Of a stretch of DNA of 64,000 nt, positions 27,501-35,423 are shown piece after piece (within the stretch, counting starts at the first letter, position 1; each line of letters opens with the position of its first letter). A model generated the notes under the pieces. That model saw only the letters and a program-made list of their open reading frames with translations. It made no database searches and was not told the origin of the DNA. The DNA comes from Prinia subflava (lineage: Eukaryota; Chordata; Aves; Passeriformes; Cisticolidae), in NCBI RefSeq assembly GCF_021018805.1, contig NC_086256.1:13210032-13274031 (forward strand). Direction: 5' to 3'. Made by a program: the position numbers and the translations under genes.

Positions 27501-30500
27501 AGGTTTTCTGTGCTTCCTGTACCAAAAGCTCGTATAAAAACTACAGTTTTCAGCCAGCATTCAATTCAGGTAAACTTAAATATATTATTCTACAATATGA
27601 AAATGAAATAAAAACAATTCTATAACTAACTCAGTAAGGATTATTCAGGGACATCTCTAAGAAGTGTGTGTATACTTTGGAAATAATTGGTTCAAAACTC
27701 CTGGGTAGCTGCTAATACTGCCACTGAGTAGGGAGAAAAATGTGGTTCTGCTAATAGCCAGCAATCTGACAGACAAGAACAAACTATTTTGTTGAAAAGT
27801 GAGTGGTTTCAATGCAAGGTCCATGTGTTTGTGCCAGTAGATATTTAAAAGCGTTTTGTGTGCTTGCTAAGCAGTATTTTTTCCCCATAGGTACGTAAGG
27901 AATATGGGAAATGCTTCCGACACTCCTACTGCTGCGGGGGGCTTCCAACGGAGAGTCCCCACAGCTCAGTGAAGGCCTCGACGACGAGAACGAGCGCCCG
28001 CTACTCCTCTGGCACTCAGGTAACAGCAGTTCTGACAGCAGCTTTTAATTACATTATTTATGAAAAGCCTACTGAGATGTCTTCCTAGCAGAAAGACTAA
28101 TTGTCTTCTCGTTGTTGTCATTTAGATGGTAAAAAAATACTTCTGCATAGTAGAATTATTTCTTTTTAAACATTTACTTTGGTCTAATACCAGTACCTTA
28201 TTTTTTCTTGTAATTAGGGAACTGGTTTATACCATCATGTTTCATTGAAAGGAAGTTTAGTAAATTAAAGTTTTAGTAAAAAAAAGAAGGAATTTTTACT
28301 GTGTGCTAGAAGAAAGGTGTACTTTAGGCTAAAATAAACACAAATATTCTATATAATAGCGCATGAATAGGAAAAAATCCTTTTTTCAAAACCTATTATG
28401 CCTTTGTCTCACTGCTTTGTGTTAACAGAGTCGGATAAGGAGGATGTGGAATGACACTGTGAGAAAACAATCGGAATCGTCTTTTATCTCAGGTGACATC
28501 AACAGCACTTCAACACTTAATCAAGGTCAGTCACTGGGAACATTTCAGTTTTAGAATCCATAAATTTAATACAGATTTTATATCATTTAACACAGATGAA
28601 TTGAAAAGAATATTTTAAAAAAATCTGGAACAAGTGTTTTCTAAAACCAGAGTTTTAAAGTTATCCACCAGCACTTTTGAAAAACATGTTTCCTTAACTG
28701 GCCCCTGCTATAGAAGTTTAATTCTTCAATTCATGGGAATGTATTTAAATTAGTTTCATCAATAATTTAGCTTAAAAGCAAGATGATAATTTTAAATCTT
28801 TCCTAACCTTTATAGGTTAAATCTGAAATAGAAATATGAGTGCAGTAACATTTTAATGCATATTTGACTGATTTTTAGGTGCAGAAATTTTCCCAGTGAA
28901 ATCTAATTGATATCATTTCTATGCAAAAGATGTCTGTAAAGCATTTATCTTTTTTATTTCAAAGAGCATCATATCTGTAACATGGGATAGAATCCAGATT
29001 TTCATGCACAGAGAAGTCAAAACTCAAAACTTCTCAGCTCAGATCAACTTCGAAACCTGTAACCTCCTTCTCATGTCCAGACAGAAGACAAGGCTGTTAA
29101 CCCAGACAGATTATCCCTCCCTTTCTCCCCTCCCCAGTGTGTTTTGAAGGCAGTTTGAGCCAGCAGTGGAGAGGACAGCTCTGTGCAAGCCAGGTTTGAA
29201 GCCTGTTCTTCCACCCAGTCCTTAAGTGAGGAGCAGGTAGCCCTGGTCTCACTGCAACCAGCTCCTGCTCAACTCAGAAAATTTCCAACAGAAAATTCAA
29301 ATTCAGGATTTGATAGCAGGGATGTGTATTTGCATTCATTTTGGAAGTAAAGACCGTGGTGTTTGCAAAGCCAAAGGTATCAGGAAGCATGATTGTCTTC
29401 ATGATGTTTGGTATATAAAAAGTGGGTAAGGCCTGTGTGTCTTGCTGCTCCTCCCACCCCCCTTCTGCATCCTGCATGTTCTTCTGTCAAAAATCACAAT
29501 AAGGTAACTTCTCCTAAGTAGAAACTGTATATTTTTCATGTCCCCTTCAGAGTCTTACTAAAATTCCAAAAATACAAGCCACATAAAATTTGGTATTTAC
29601 CCTAATTTGCTGTCTCTGAGGTTTGCTCTAACTCTGATGCAATGTTGGTTAATTCAGTGTTGAACAGAGCTCTCAGCAGCTTCTCCCTGTTTCAAGTTCC
29701 AGACTCAAGTTACTGGAGATGTTCTGCCATGATTAGAAAAATTGGTATCAACTCTATTCCGTTATAATATTGTCACTATCTCAGTGATACATACGTATAA
29801 GGGTAGTTGAATAATTAATGACATGTGTCTTTTTTTCCTTTAAAATAAAAATCAAGCTTTTAATTAAGCTTTTTTTTTTCTTGTGACAAAGAAATTTGGA
29901 TTTTAAAAATCATAACTATAAATTACACATAATTATTCTAACCAAGATTAAATATAGTACACAAAATTATAAAAAAAACCAAGCAAAATAGATTTCAGTT
30001 ATTATTTCTAGTAAGAAATACTTTACAATGGAAAAAGCTATGATAATTTTTTTTGTTGATCACTAATACAAACTTTCAAATAAGATTAGCATAGTCAGAC
30101 CATAATTCTTTGAGTGTTACAAATTTCTGCTCATTTCTGCTACAAAGTAGCTCTGGGAGTAAAAAGGCATTAATATTTGGAATATATATCATTCCTCGCC
30201 AAATAAAAATATTTATACAATAAAAATATAGCTGTCTTTTTAATTGTCCTTGGGTCTGTAATACACTAATCCTGATGTACTGCTTTGCAAAGTAATAAAA
30301 AAGAAACTTGAATTTTATGTTATGGAAATGATTAAATTAATTTTTAAATCACAGCATTTTTCTTGTTATAGCTAGAAATCAGAGATTAATTGGCTTTTTA
30401 ATAATTTCTCAAATATGCTGGGTATTTTTCTGATTATTCTGAGAGTTGTTTAAAAGGTGTTGCATTAACATGTAAACTTGAGTTTACAAGAGTTTAAAAG

Positions 30501-33500
30501 AGTCTGTTCATGTAGTATTTTTCTTTGTCTTACATTATTTGTAAACTGATAGTTTAAAGAAATTTGTCATTCGAGGAATTCTTTTCTAAAACCTGGCAGA
30601 TATGTTTGCAGCATGAATGTCCCAGGAGAAAATGTGAATGCTCTGATTTCTTAGAGCAAATATTTTGCTTTCCCCTCAGCATGCATACTTTTGCATATAC
30701 TAAGATATGCTTCTTGCAATTTGTCATCCACTGTCTGTTTGAAAACAGCGATTCCCTTCCACTATCTGTGTGTTTTTATTAAAGTGAGTAACAGCTCTGA
30801 TCCTGTCATAAGAGATTTTTCAATACCTTTCAGTTTGAGAAATGCAGTTCTCTCAATTCTGGACAGAAGTGTTCCCTGTGATCGTTTCTAAAGTTCTAAT
30901 AGCTTTATGTAGTACCTTGATCTCTAAACATTTAATTGCTACTCTTGTGTAACAGTGATTTTGTATACATCAGTAAATATCACTTTCACTAGATGTTTAC
31001 TTTGGGGATTTGGACAGCACCTGTGAATTACTGGAATCTAACTGTATTTTCCTGCTCCCATTTCCAATGCATAGCTCAAATACATCCAGAAATTTTCAGC
31101 TGAATTACATTTTAGAAATCCTACATGATTCATGATGAATAAAAATTATTCTTTATTGAAACTGTCAGGCTGAAATTAAAGAACTGACATTTTTTTTTCT
31201 GTTTCTTTTGCTTTAGGAATGACTGGCAATTACCTACTAACAAACCCTCTTCTTCGACCACACGGCACTAACAACCCCTATAACACATTGCTCGCAGAAA
31301 CAGTTGTATGTAATGCCCCTTCAGCTCCTGTGTTTAACTCACCAGGTGTGCTTATACTTCCTGAATAAACTGCTTTTCTTGGCTCACTCCAAATTCCCTC
31401 CTTTCCCTAGATAGACGCTCAAGTTGCAATACCCTGGCCATACAGCCTGAATTTCTGAAATAAATTCGAGAAATACAGCGTTGCCAATGTCAGCTTGTAA
31501 AACTGCACTATATTATAGTAATGCCTTTGCCCTAACAGTATTTACCAATAATTATCCATGTTTTTAACACAGGTGGCATAAATCTTAATATACTATTAAA
31601 GGACTGACACCACATGGTCCGAGAGCCCATCTTCAAGATATATATCACTTAGAGGTATCATGTCTATGCAATGTAAGGTTGACTCTAAAGCTTGCTGAGA
31701 AAACCCTGCTTATGGAATGGTTGAGATACTAAAGCAGTGCAAGGCATCTTGGCACCTTTGGATACCCCGGTGTAGAAAACTGTATCCAGCATCAAACAGA
31801 TCTAAACTATAGTATAGTGCAGCTTTATGGGAGATCATTTTCCTGCAGGAAAATCTTGAGATTAACAGTTAGAACAGTTTAGTTCTCTAGGAATAAAGAG
31901 TGTCGTCATTTACCTAACATTTTGTTGTTACATTATCTACTTGCTTTTTTTAACGACGTTGCAGTTCATCAGTAAATACCTTGCAGATACTGTTTGATGA
32001 GTCCTAAGATCACTTTAGTGTTTATTAGAATGATAAATCTTTGAAAAAGAGCTCATAAAACCTTGTTTCCAGTTTTTATTTCAAGTCTCCTTTTTAACTG
32101 AACTGTAGTTTCTATTTTCATTCTCTTGTTTTCTTACTTTCCTTATGCTTTCCTCTAGAAACCTACAGAGAGACAAGTATGGGAGTAAAACTTAACTTTG
32201 CCTATCAAATGTAAATTTTTTCAGCATGATTTTTAATGGGCACAATTAAAACATAACTAGCGGTCATGAAGTAGACTCAGCGGGCAAGTGGTTCACAATT
32301 TGCAAACAAAATGTTTCCACATTCAAAAAGTACTCGAATATTTCTTTTTGGGAAACATCATGAGGTCTGTAGCAAACCCTATTGGTAACACAAGTTATGC
32401 AATGCTGAAATAATTTGCTGTTTAAAACCAAAGCAGTGTCATGTCGAAATGCTTAACAATTTACTTATATTTTTATATTCCTACAGTAATCTTGCTACAG
32501 GCTATGAAAGATTTCAAATTAATTACCTGATCATGGGCAACAAAATTTGCCTCATCAAGCCAATTTGAGTATATTTTAGCATGCTTAACTCTGCAGTATA
32601 TCATAGAAAACTCATTTTGGATTATCAGATGTATTTTGATATCTCTTTAGCAGAGGAAAAGAAAATTAAAATTACAGAATTAAATCACTTTCATAAGGGA
32701 AATGAATCCAGCATGTGGTCCATGTGTTGTCTACTTTTATAAATGCCATATGTTCTGCACAGCTAAATCCATTGCAAGAAAAATCTTGGAACATACATGA
32801 AATTGCAAAACTACATAGTTGTTTAATCAAGGCTTAAAGAGACCTTTCAAACAACCCTCATCACTGTTAAAATCAGTACACATGGAGCACAGTTAACAAT
32901 AACACAAATGCAAAATGACTTGCAAATTGCTCAGAATTTATTTGGAAATTATTACTCTATTTTTTTAAAGTTGAAGACAAAAATCTTTTCATGAGAAAAT
33001 GCAATTTCTTTTTAATTGAAAACAATATTTCCAGAGAATATTGAATTTTCTAGGATAAGCTGCAGCTTTAATTATGAAAAAAAATCATCCACAAAATGAG
33101 AAAATGTAAAATCTTTTCCAAAAAACTTTTCCCTTATACTCCTCCAAGCCTTGCATATTATGCAGCAGCCTCACAGTGGTCAGTCTCATTTCAGTACAGT
33201 CACTTCATTCTTTCTTTACTTCCAGACATATCTGTAGATAAAGTACTTTTCTAGGAATGCTCTAACCATCCGATTTCCATGGTTCAGACTGTTTATTTTC
33301 TTGCAAAGTTTTTTTTTTTTTTCTTTTTTTTTCCTTTGCTTGGGAAGCACTGTGCTGTCATAGTTTACATGTCTTTGTGTCTATAGGAAAACCTTTTCTT
33401 TATCAAGTTATTGGGAAAAAAATGCCAAAACCCAAAGCATAAAGATTTTAATCATCATAAGACTTCATTTCCCCCCCCTCTTAAACTCCTTTTCATGTTT

Positions 33501-35423
33501 TCAGCAGACTTACCCAATCTGTCATTCCCTCAACAGTTATGAGATATCAGCCATGGCTGATTTCCTCTTCCCATTCCACAACTAATATTTATTCTTTGGT
33601 TTAATTTCTGTGACCCATACTTACAGAAATTCCTAACATTTCTGCATTTGACTTCCATGCCCATGGTAACTGTGGGCCTAACTCTTAATTAACTATTCTG
33701 GTTCATTCAGTGCTGTCACTGTGACTGATGCAGACTGCAGGCAAACTTTGACCTTTAGGAGCCTGAGGCCTTTCTTGGCAGACAGAATATTAGTGCAAAA
33801 AATTACATTAAGTGGGAAAAGAAAAGCTGTTATTGCTTAGTAATCTAATTTGCTGAACCCTTGCTCTGACTAAGTTGCTGAGAAGCTCAGTAATTCTTCA
33901 TCATGTTACAATAAATCATTTTACTTTCTTTTATATATCAGCTACTCTTAGGCCAGATAGCCTGAGCAGACAGACATGATGTGAGTTGTCCAAAGTGAGT
34001 CATTCCACCTGCTGTCTATCGTGTTGTTGGATGGTGCTTGTGGGCCCTGGTCCCTGTAGTGTGAAAGATGGCTGTCCTTGTTTAACATAAATTCTTTGTA
34101 TTTATCCATTTTTTTTCATTCTTTTCTTTTCTTCATCTCCAAAAAAAAAAAAAAAAAAACAACCAGGAAAAACTGTTAGAAATGTTGTTAAAGTAGTTGC
34201 TTGCCAGTTATGTGGGTTTATGTTGTACATTTACCTTCAGTTATGTCTGTGATCTAATTCCTTTTTAATTTAGTGTCGTTTAGGACAAATTCTGTTAATT
34301 TTCTTTTTCTAAATCATGGTGATGTACTTCAAAACATGTTTCCAAATGAATTGCTTTGCATTACATATGCAAGGGCATGGAGTGAATAGTTCCTTGTGGA
34401 AAAGTCACAGAATTGACACTAAATTAAGCAATTCAAATGCCACTATTCCCCACAGGAAACACACGTTACTATTTTTAGAATGCATCTTTCCTATAAGGTG
34501 TGCAACTGTTTACATTTGGGAATGTTCAATAACCTAACTTTTCTCAAGTTTCACTTCCAAGTACAACTTTGTCCTGAACTACATTAAAGAACTTTGTTAA
34601 AAAGAAAAAAAAACAAAAGCTATAAAAACATGTCAGGCAATAACCAGAGCTGTCCTTTTCCATTTCAGGACATTCACTGAACAATGCCAGGGATACAAGT
34701 GCCATGGATACTCTACCGCTAAATGGTAATTTCAACAACAGCTACTCACTGCGCAATGGAGACTATAACGACAGCGTGCAAGTTGTAGACTGTGGACTAA
34801 GCCTGAATGATACAGCTTTTGAGAAAATGATCATTTCAGAGTTAGTGCACAACAACCTGCGGGGCAGCAGCAAGAACCACAACCTGGAGCGGGCGCTGCC
34901 GGCCAAGGCCGTGATCGGCGGGAGCAGTAGCGAAGATGACGCCATCGTGGCAGACGCCTCATCTTTGATGCACAGCGACACCCCCGGGCTGGAGCTCCAC
35001 CACAAGGAGCTGGAGGCCCCGCTCATCCCTCAGCGGACTCACTCCCTTCTGTACCAGCCCCAGAAGAAAGTGAAGACCGAGGGAACTGACAGCTACGTCT
35101 CACAGCTGACAGCCGAGGCTGACGACCACCTCCAGTCCCCCAACAGAGACTCTCTTTACACGAGCATGCCCAACCTCAGAGACTCTCCCTATCCAGAGAG
35201 CAGCCCCGACATTGAAGAAGACCTCTCTCCTTCCAGGAGGAGTGAAAATGAGGACATTTACTACAAGAGCATGCCAAACCTAGGAGCTGGCCATCAGCTT
35301 CAGATGTACTATCAAATCAGCAGGGGTAATAGCGACGGCTATATCATTCCCATTAACAAGGAAGGATGTATTCCGGAAGGAGATGTTAGAGAAGGACAAA
35401 TGCAACTGGTGACAAGCCTTTAA
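219..35423 (+). CDS. ADGRL2: ADGRL2 (latrophilin-2), adhesion GPCR, 5'-truncated by window edge; multi-exon span
   Basis: Joining 219-515, 1058-1161, 2003-2188, 3822-3860, 6714-6897, 8773-8895, 9152-9357, 10407-10580, 11614-11823, 12791-13011, 14285-14351, 22121-22212, 24096-24264, 27891-28019, 28429-28525, 31217-31345 and 34669-35423 gives one open frame of 1,060 codons including the stop, with GT-AG boundaries and matching phases throughout. Domain order is stalk, HormR, GAIN/GPS, seven-helix region, long tail with PDZ ligand. Latrophilins are neuronal surface receptors that bind teneurins and FLRTs across the synapse and are autoproteolysed at the GPS. The tail ([16 protein letters not shown], then [16 protein letters not shown] and a LVTSL end) matches ADGRL2 as I recall it rather than ADGRL1 or ADGRL3; that paralogue call rests on memory of the family. 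Full-length family members have about 1,450 residues, so about 400 N-terminal residues (signal peptide, lectin, olfactomedin) are outside the window. Confidence 0.93.
516..1057 (+). other. ADGRL2: ADGRL2 intron
   Basis: Donor gtatta, acceptor gttgtag. No repeat or RNA gene recognised. Confidence 0.9.
1058..1161 (+). CDS. ADGRL2: ADGRL2 exon: C-terminal half of HormR domain
   Basis: This 104 nt exon follows gttgtag and ends AAG|gttggt. It completes the split Gly codon and encodes TASYLCVV...[11 protein letters not shown] followed by [10 protein letters not shown], with the Cys and Trp residues expected of the hormone-receptor fold. The donor (gttggt) deviates from consensus, but phase and homology support it. 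The segment VVLTGM differs from the MISTGT I recall in mammals. Confidence 0.92.
1162..2002 (+). other. ADGRL2: ADGRL2 intron
   Basis: AT-rich, no recognisable element; open frames here have no family resemblance. Confidence 0.9.
2003..2188 (+). CDS. ADGRL2: ADGRL2 exon: start of GAIN domain (subdomain A)
   Basis: This exon of exactly 62 codons runs from tttcag to AAG|gtacac. It encodes [18 protein letters not shown] through [20 protein letters not shown] to [12 protein letters not shown]. These are the first helices of the GAIN domain, which wraps around and cleaves at the GPS. Conservation with mammalian ADGRL2 is very high as recalled. Confidence 0.94.
2189..3821 (+). other. ADGRL2: ADGRL2 intron with sense LTR
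   Basis: Contains the LTR at about 3057-3645; otherwise unremarkable AT-rich sequence. Confidence 0.9.
3057..3645 (+). mobile_element. ERV-type solo LTR (avian), sense orientation, in ADGRL2 intron
   Basis: I recognise the layout of a widespread avian endogenous-retrovirus LTR. It has an opening related to ggctggggtagagttaat, a GC-poor U3, a TATA-like catataaag near 3335, a conserved block gtttgtcttcccaagtaacc near 3382-3401, a degenerate polyadenylation-signal region near 3515, and a closing ggcttaaaccac. No internal retroviral genes flank it, so it reads as a solo LTR on the same strand as the host gene. Ends are approximate because the terminal dinucleotides and target duplication are eroded. 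ERV class is not assigned. The open frame at 3060-3296 inside it is not a gene. Confidence 0.75.
3822..3860 (+). CDS. ADGRL2: ADGRL2 39-nt micro-exon in GAIN domain
   Basis: This 13-codon exon encodes [13 protein letters not shown] between ttattaaaaag and the donor gtatat. It is too short to be found by ORF length; I located it because the mammalian protein has this peptide between SAGRSYNK and AVVDTVDN. It is in phase on both sides, so skipping would drop 13 residues without a frameshift. The acceptor is unusual: the pyrimidine tract is separated from the AG by ttaaaa. It lies about 180 bases downstream of the LTR. Confidence 0.9.
3861..6713 (+). other. ADGRL2: ADGRL2 intron
   Basis: 2.85 kb, AT-rich. 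Several short frames on both strands, none with recognisable content. Confidence 0.9.
6714..6897 (+). CDS. ADGRL2: ADGRL2 exon: GAIN domain
   Basis: Bounded by atgcag and ATTG|gtaagt. It encodes [18 protein letters not shown], then [20 protein letters not shown] and [20 protein letters not shown]. This is the helical GAIN core. It ends with one base of a split Val codon, in phase with the next exon. Confidence 0.94.
6898..8772 (+). other. ADGRL2: ADGRL2 intron
   Basis: 1.9 kb, AT-rich, ending in a T-rich tract before tgcttag. Nothing else supported. Confidence 0.9.
8773..8895 (+). CDS. ADGRL2: ADGRL2 exon: GAIN domain (start of beta-rich subdomain B)
   Basis: Bounded by tgcttag and AACG|gtgagc; 123 nt. 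It encodes [19 protein letters not shown], then a variable [13 protein letters not shown] and [10 protein letters not shown]. The middle of the exon is more diverged from the mammalian protein I recall than its ends are, as expected for a surface loop. Confidence 0.93.
9152..9357 (+). CDS. ADGRL2: ADGRL2 exon: GAIN domain subdomain B
   Basis: Bounded by tttcgtag and GAC|gtgagt. It encodes [20 protein letters not shown], then the [14 protein letters not shown] and [20 protein letters not shown] segments. From about 9220 on, nearly every third codon position is G or C (GTC AAC TCG CAC GTC ATC GCG GCC), unlike the AT-rich introns and most other exons of this gene. Confidence 0.94.
9358..10406 (+). 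other. ADGRL2: ADGRL2 intron
   Basis: About 1 kb. Nothing recognised. Confidence 0.9.
10407..10580 (+). CDS. ADGRL2: ADGRL2 exon: GPS autoproteolysis site
   Basis: 58 codons from tcccag to GTG|gtaggt. It encodes [39 protein letters not shown] and [12 protein letters not shown]. The four GPS cysteines and two tryptophans are present. Cleavage is expected between Leu (10539-10541) and Thr (10542-10544) of HL|T. The residues after the cut form the tethered-agonist (Stachel) peptide beginning TNFAILMA, so the bird receptor should be autoproteolysed normally. Confidence 0.95.
10581..11613 (+). other. ADGRL2: ADGRL2 intron between GPS and TM1 exons
   Basis: About 1 kb with no recognisable repeat. 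Open frames at 10558-10836 and 10872-11266 lack family similarity. Confidence 0.9.
11614..11823 (+). CDS. ADGRL2: ADGRL2 exon: TM1, intracellular loop 1, TM2
   Basis: 70 codons from tttctag to AAG|gtaagt. It encodes [17 protein letters not shown] running into TM1 ([18 protein letters not shown]), the loop [13 protein letters not shown], and TM2 ([16 protein letters not shown]), ending DKTEYK. The helices are clearly hydrophobic and match latrophilins. Confidence 0.95.
11824..12790 (+). other. ADGRL2: ADGRL2 intron
   Basis: AT-rich with short atatat runs near 12100-12200. No gene. Confidence 0.9.
12791..13011 (+). CDS. ADGRL2: ADGRL2 exon: TM3, ICL2, TM4
   Basis: From tctttgcag to AAAGC|gtaagt. 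TM3 is [20 protein letters not shown] followed by [15 protein letters not shown]. The loop [12 protein letters not shown] leads to TM4 ([15 protein letters not shown]), then [12 protein letters not shown]3 has the Cys that normally pairs with the ECL2 Cys of the next exon. The last two bases (GC) begin a split Ala codon. Confidence 0.95.
13012..14284 (+). other. ADGRL2: ADGRL2 intron
   Basis: 1.3 kb; two frames of 84 and 121 codons (13646-13900, 13936-14301) resemble no family known to me and are probably chance. Confidence 0.88.
14285..14351 (+). CDS. ADGRL2: ADGRL2 exon: ECL2 cysteine and first part of TM5
   Basis: This 67 nt exon after tactag ends CTG|gtaaga. It encodes (A)[19 protein letters not shown] and IIL. 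The CW motif supplies the conserved ECL2 cysteine. The exon is followed by the longest intron in the window (about 7.8 kb). Confidence 0.94.
14352..22120 (+). other. ADGRL2: ADGRL2 long intron splitting TM5
   Basis: 7.8 kb. Contains the CR1 relic at about 18977-19080 and an antisense 187-codon open frame at 20872-21435 of unknown meaning. The rest is AT-rich with no recognised gene. Confidence 0.9.
18977..19080 (-). repeat. CR1-like LINE 3' relic
   Basis: The plus strand shows the reverse complement of a degraded CR1 3' region: tcacagaaacattcaagttg, then a block related to ccttcaggagatnatctggtccaaccttctgctcaaa, then gagccagaccacattgccc. The order of motifs matches avian CR1, but identity is low, so boundaries are approximate. 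It lies in the intron between the two TM5 exons. Confidence 0.6.
22121..22212 (+). CDS. ADGRL2: ADGRL2 exon: end of TM5 and proximal intracellular loop 3
   Basis: From ttttgacag to ATTAA|gtaagt; 92 nt. It encodes [14 protein letters not shown] (end of TM5) and [16 protein letters not shown], stopping after two bases of a Lys or Asn codon. Because the next cassette exons share this phase, the last codon reads Lys if both are skipped and Asn if one is included. Confidence 0.94.
22213..23067 (+). other. ADGRL2: ADGRL2 intron before loop-3 cassettes
   Basis: 0.86 kb, ending in a strong tctctctcttttcttcc pyrimidine tract that could bind splicing repressors of the PTB type (inference). Confidence 0.88.
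23068..23112 (+). CDS. ADGRL2: ADGRL2 45-nt cassette exon in intracellular loop 3
   Basis: Bounded by acaccag and CTGG|gtaaga, phase-symmetric. Read in frame it gives [15 protein letters not shown], the insert I know from latrophilin splice variants between RLENI and the start of TM6. Inclusion adds 15 residues to loop 3, the G-protein contact region. Upstream is a strong pyrimidine tract (tctctctcttttcttcctt). Probably alternative, by family precedent. Confidence 0.85.
23401..23427 (+). CDS. ADGRL2: ADGRL2 27-nt micro-exon in intracellular loop 3
   Basis: Bounded by tgctttctag and ATCAA|gtaaga; 27 nt, phase-symmetric. After the preceding cassette it encodes YEDNKPFIK, matching the second loop-3 insert of latrophilin isoforms. 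It can join directly to 22212 or to 23112 and on to 24096 without a frameshift, so four loop-3 variants are possible. Confidence 0.83.
23428..24095 (+). other. ADGRL2: ADGRL2 intron after loop-3 cassettes
   Basis: 0.67 kb, no recognisable element besides the splice signals. Confidence 0.88.
24096..24264 (+). CDS. ADGRL2: ADGRL2 exon: TM6, ECL3, TM7
   Basis: From ttttacag to AAGAAA|gtaagt. TM6 is [20 protein letters not shown] followed by LLFI. ECL3 is NEGTVV, and TM7 is [20 protein letters not shown] followed by CALQKK. The LTW and FQG motifs are characteristic of adhesion GPCR TM6 and TM7. Confidence 0.95.
24265..27890 (+). other. ADGRL2: ADGRL2 intron
   Basis: 3.6 kb with the GA-rich repeat at 25067-25111. 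No gene recognised. Confidence 0.9.
25067..25111. repeat. GA-rich simple repeat
   Basis: An imperfect GA and GACA repeat (ggagagagagagacaaagag onward) in the intron after the TM7 exon. Confidence 0.8.
27891..28019 (+). CDS. ADGRL2: ADGRL2 exon: proximal cytoplasmic tail
   Basis: 43 codons between ccccatag and ACTCAG|gtaaca. It encodes [19 protein letters not shown], then [20 protein letters not shown] and SGTQ. The Cys cluster CC after the helix-8 region could be palmitoylated (inference). The coding segment is GC-richer than the flanking introns. Confidence 0.94.
28020..28428 (+). other. ADGRL2: ADGRL2 intron
   Basis: Short AT-rich intron; nothing recognised. Confidence 0.9.
28429..28525 (+). 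CDS. ADGRL2: ADGRL2 exon: cytoplasmic tail, [19 protein letters not shown] segment
   Basis: From gttaacag to CAAG|gtcagt, 97 nt. It encodes [19 protein letters not shown] and [13 protein letters not shown]. This basic, Ser-rich segment is among the most conserved parts of latrophilin tails. Confidence 0.94.
28526..31216 (+). other. ADGRL2: ADGRL2 intron
   Basis: 2.7 kb. The part from about 29780 to 30560 is very AT-rich with low repeat content and may hold conserved noncoding sequence (inference). No gene. Confidence 0.88.
31217..31345 (+). CDS. ADGRL2: ADGRL2 exon: cytoplasmic tail
   Basis: From gctttag to CCAG|gtgtgc, 129 nt. It encodes [35 protein letters not shown] and APVFNSP, ending with the first base of a split codon. 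Reading through the donor adds GVLILPE and then a TAA at 31366-31368 that overlaps an AATAAA (31364-31369), so retention with early polyadenylation would give a short tail. Confidence 0.94.
32159..32210 (+). CDS. ADGRL2: ADGRL2 52-nt frame-shifting cassette exon (alternative tail)
   Basis: Between cttcctctag and CAAAT|gtaaat. With the G carried from 31345 it reads [17 protein letters not shown] and ends with two bases (AT). At 52 nt it is not a multiple of three, so it moves the last exon to another frame (see the entry at 34669-34729). The peptide matches the [12 protein letters not shown] segment I recall from short-tail latrophilin isoforms. The donor gtaaat is acceptable but weak, fitting alternative use. 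Confidence 0.8.
34141..34159. repeat. Poly-A tract (19 nt)
   Basis: Uninterrupted A run in the intron before the last coding exon; it follows a pyrimidine-rich stretch. No retrocopy recognised upstream. Confidence 0.85.
34669..34729 (+). CDS. ADGRL2: Alternative reading frame of ADGRL2 last exon (short C-terminus)
   Basis: If the 52-nt cassette is included, this exon is entered one frame over: AT plus G gives Met, then [19 protein letters not shown] and TAA at 34727-34729. The [12 protein letters not shown]...W end is the recognised short latrophilin tail. The same 60 bases therefore encode two peptides, [15 protein letters not shown] and [14 protein letters not shown], depending on splicing. 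The short form lacks the PDZ ligand. Confidence 0.8.
34669..35423 (+). CDS. ADGRL2: ADGRL2 last coding exon: distal tail with PDZ ligand
   Basis: Acceptor catttcag; the main frame completes the split Gly codon and runs to TAA at 35421-35423. It encodes [20 protein letters not shown], a Ser/Glu-rich tail with two SMPNL repeats ([10 protein letters not shown] and [10 protein letters not shown]), and ends GQMQLVTSL. The terminal VTSL is a class I PDZ ligand; latrophilin tails are known to bind SHANK scaffolds. Codons at about 34855-35060 are strongly GC-ending compared with the rest of the exon. Confidence 0.96.

Larger units (their letters stand above)
31346..34668 (+). other. ADGRL2: ADGRL2 intron containing the 52-nt cassette
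   Basis: 3.3 kb including the cassette exon 32159-32210, a long T-rich tract near 33308-33333 and the poly-A at 34141. An AATAAA lies 19 bases inside its 5' end. Confidence 0.88.

Noticed and set aside
219..35423. Gene could be ADGRL3 or ADGRL1 rather than ADGRL2
   Set aside because: The seven-helix region and tail ([45 protein letters not shown]) match ADGRL2 as I recall it. ADGRL3 has a different tail with an HLVTSL end, and ADGRL1 a Pro/Gly-rich tail. Only a database search would make this final.
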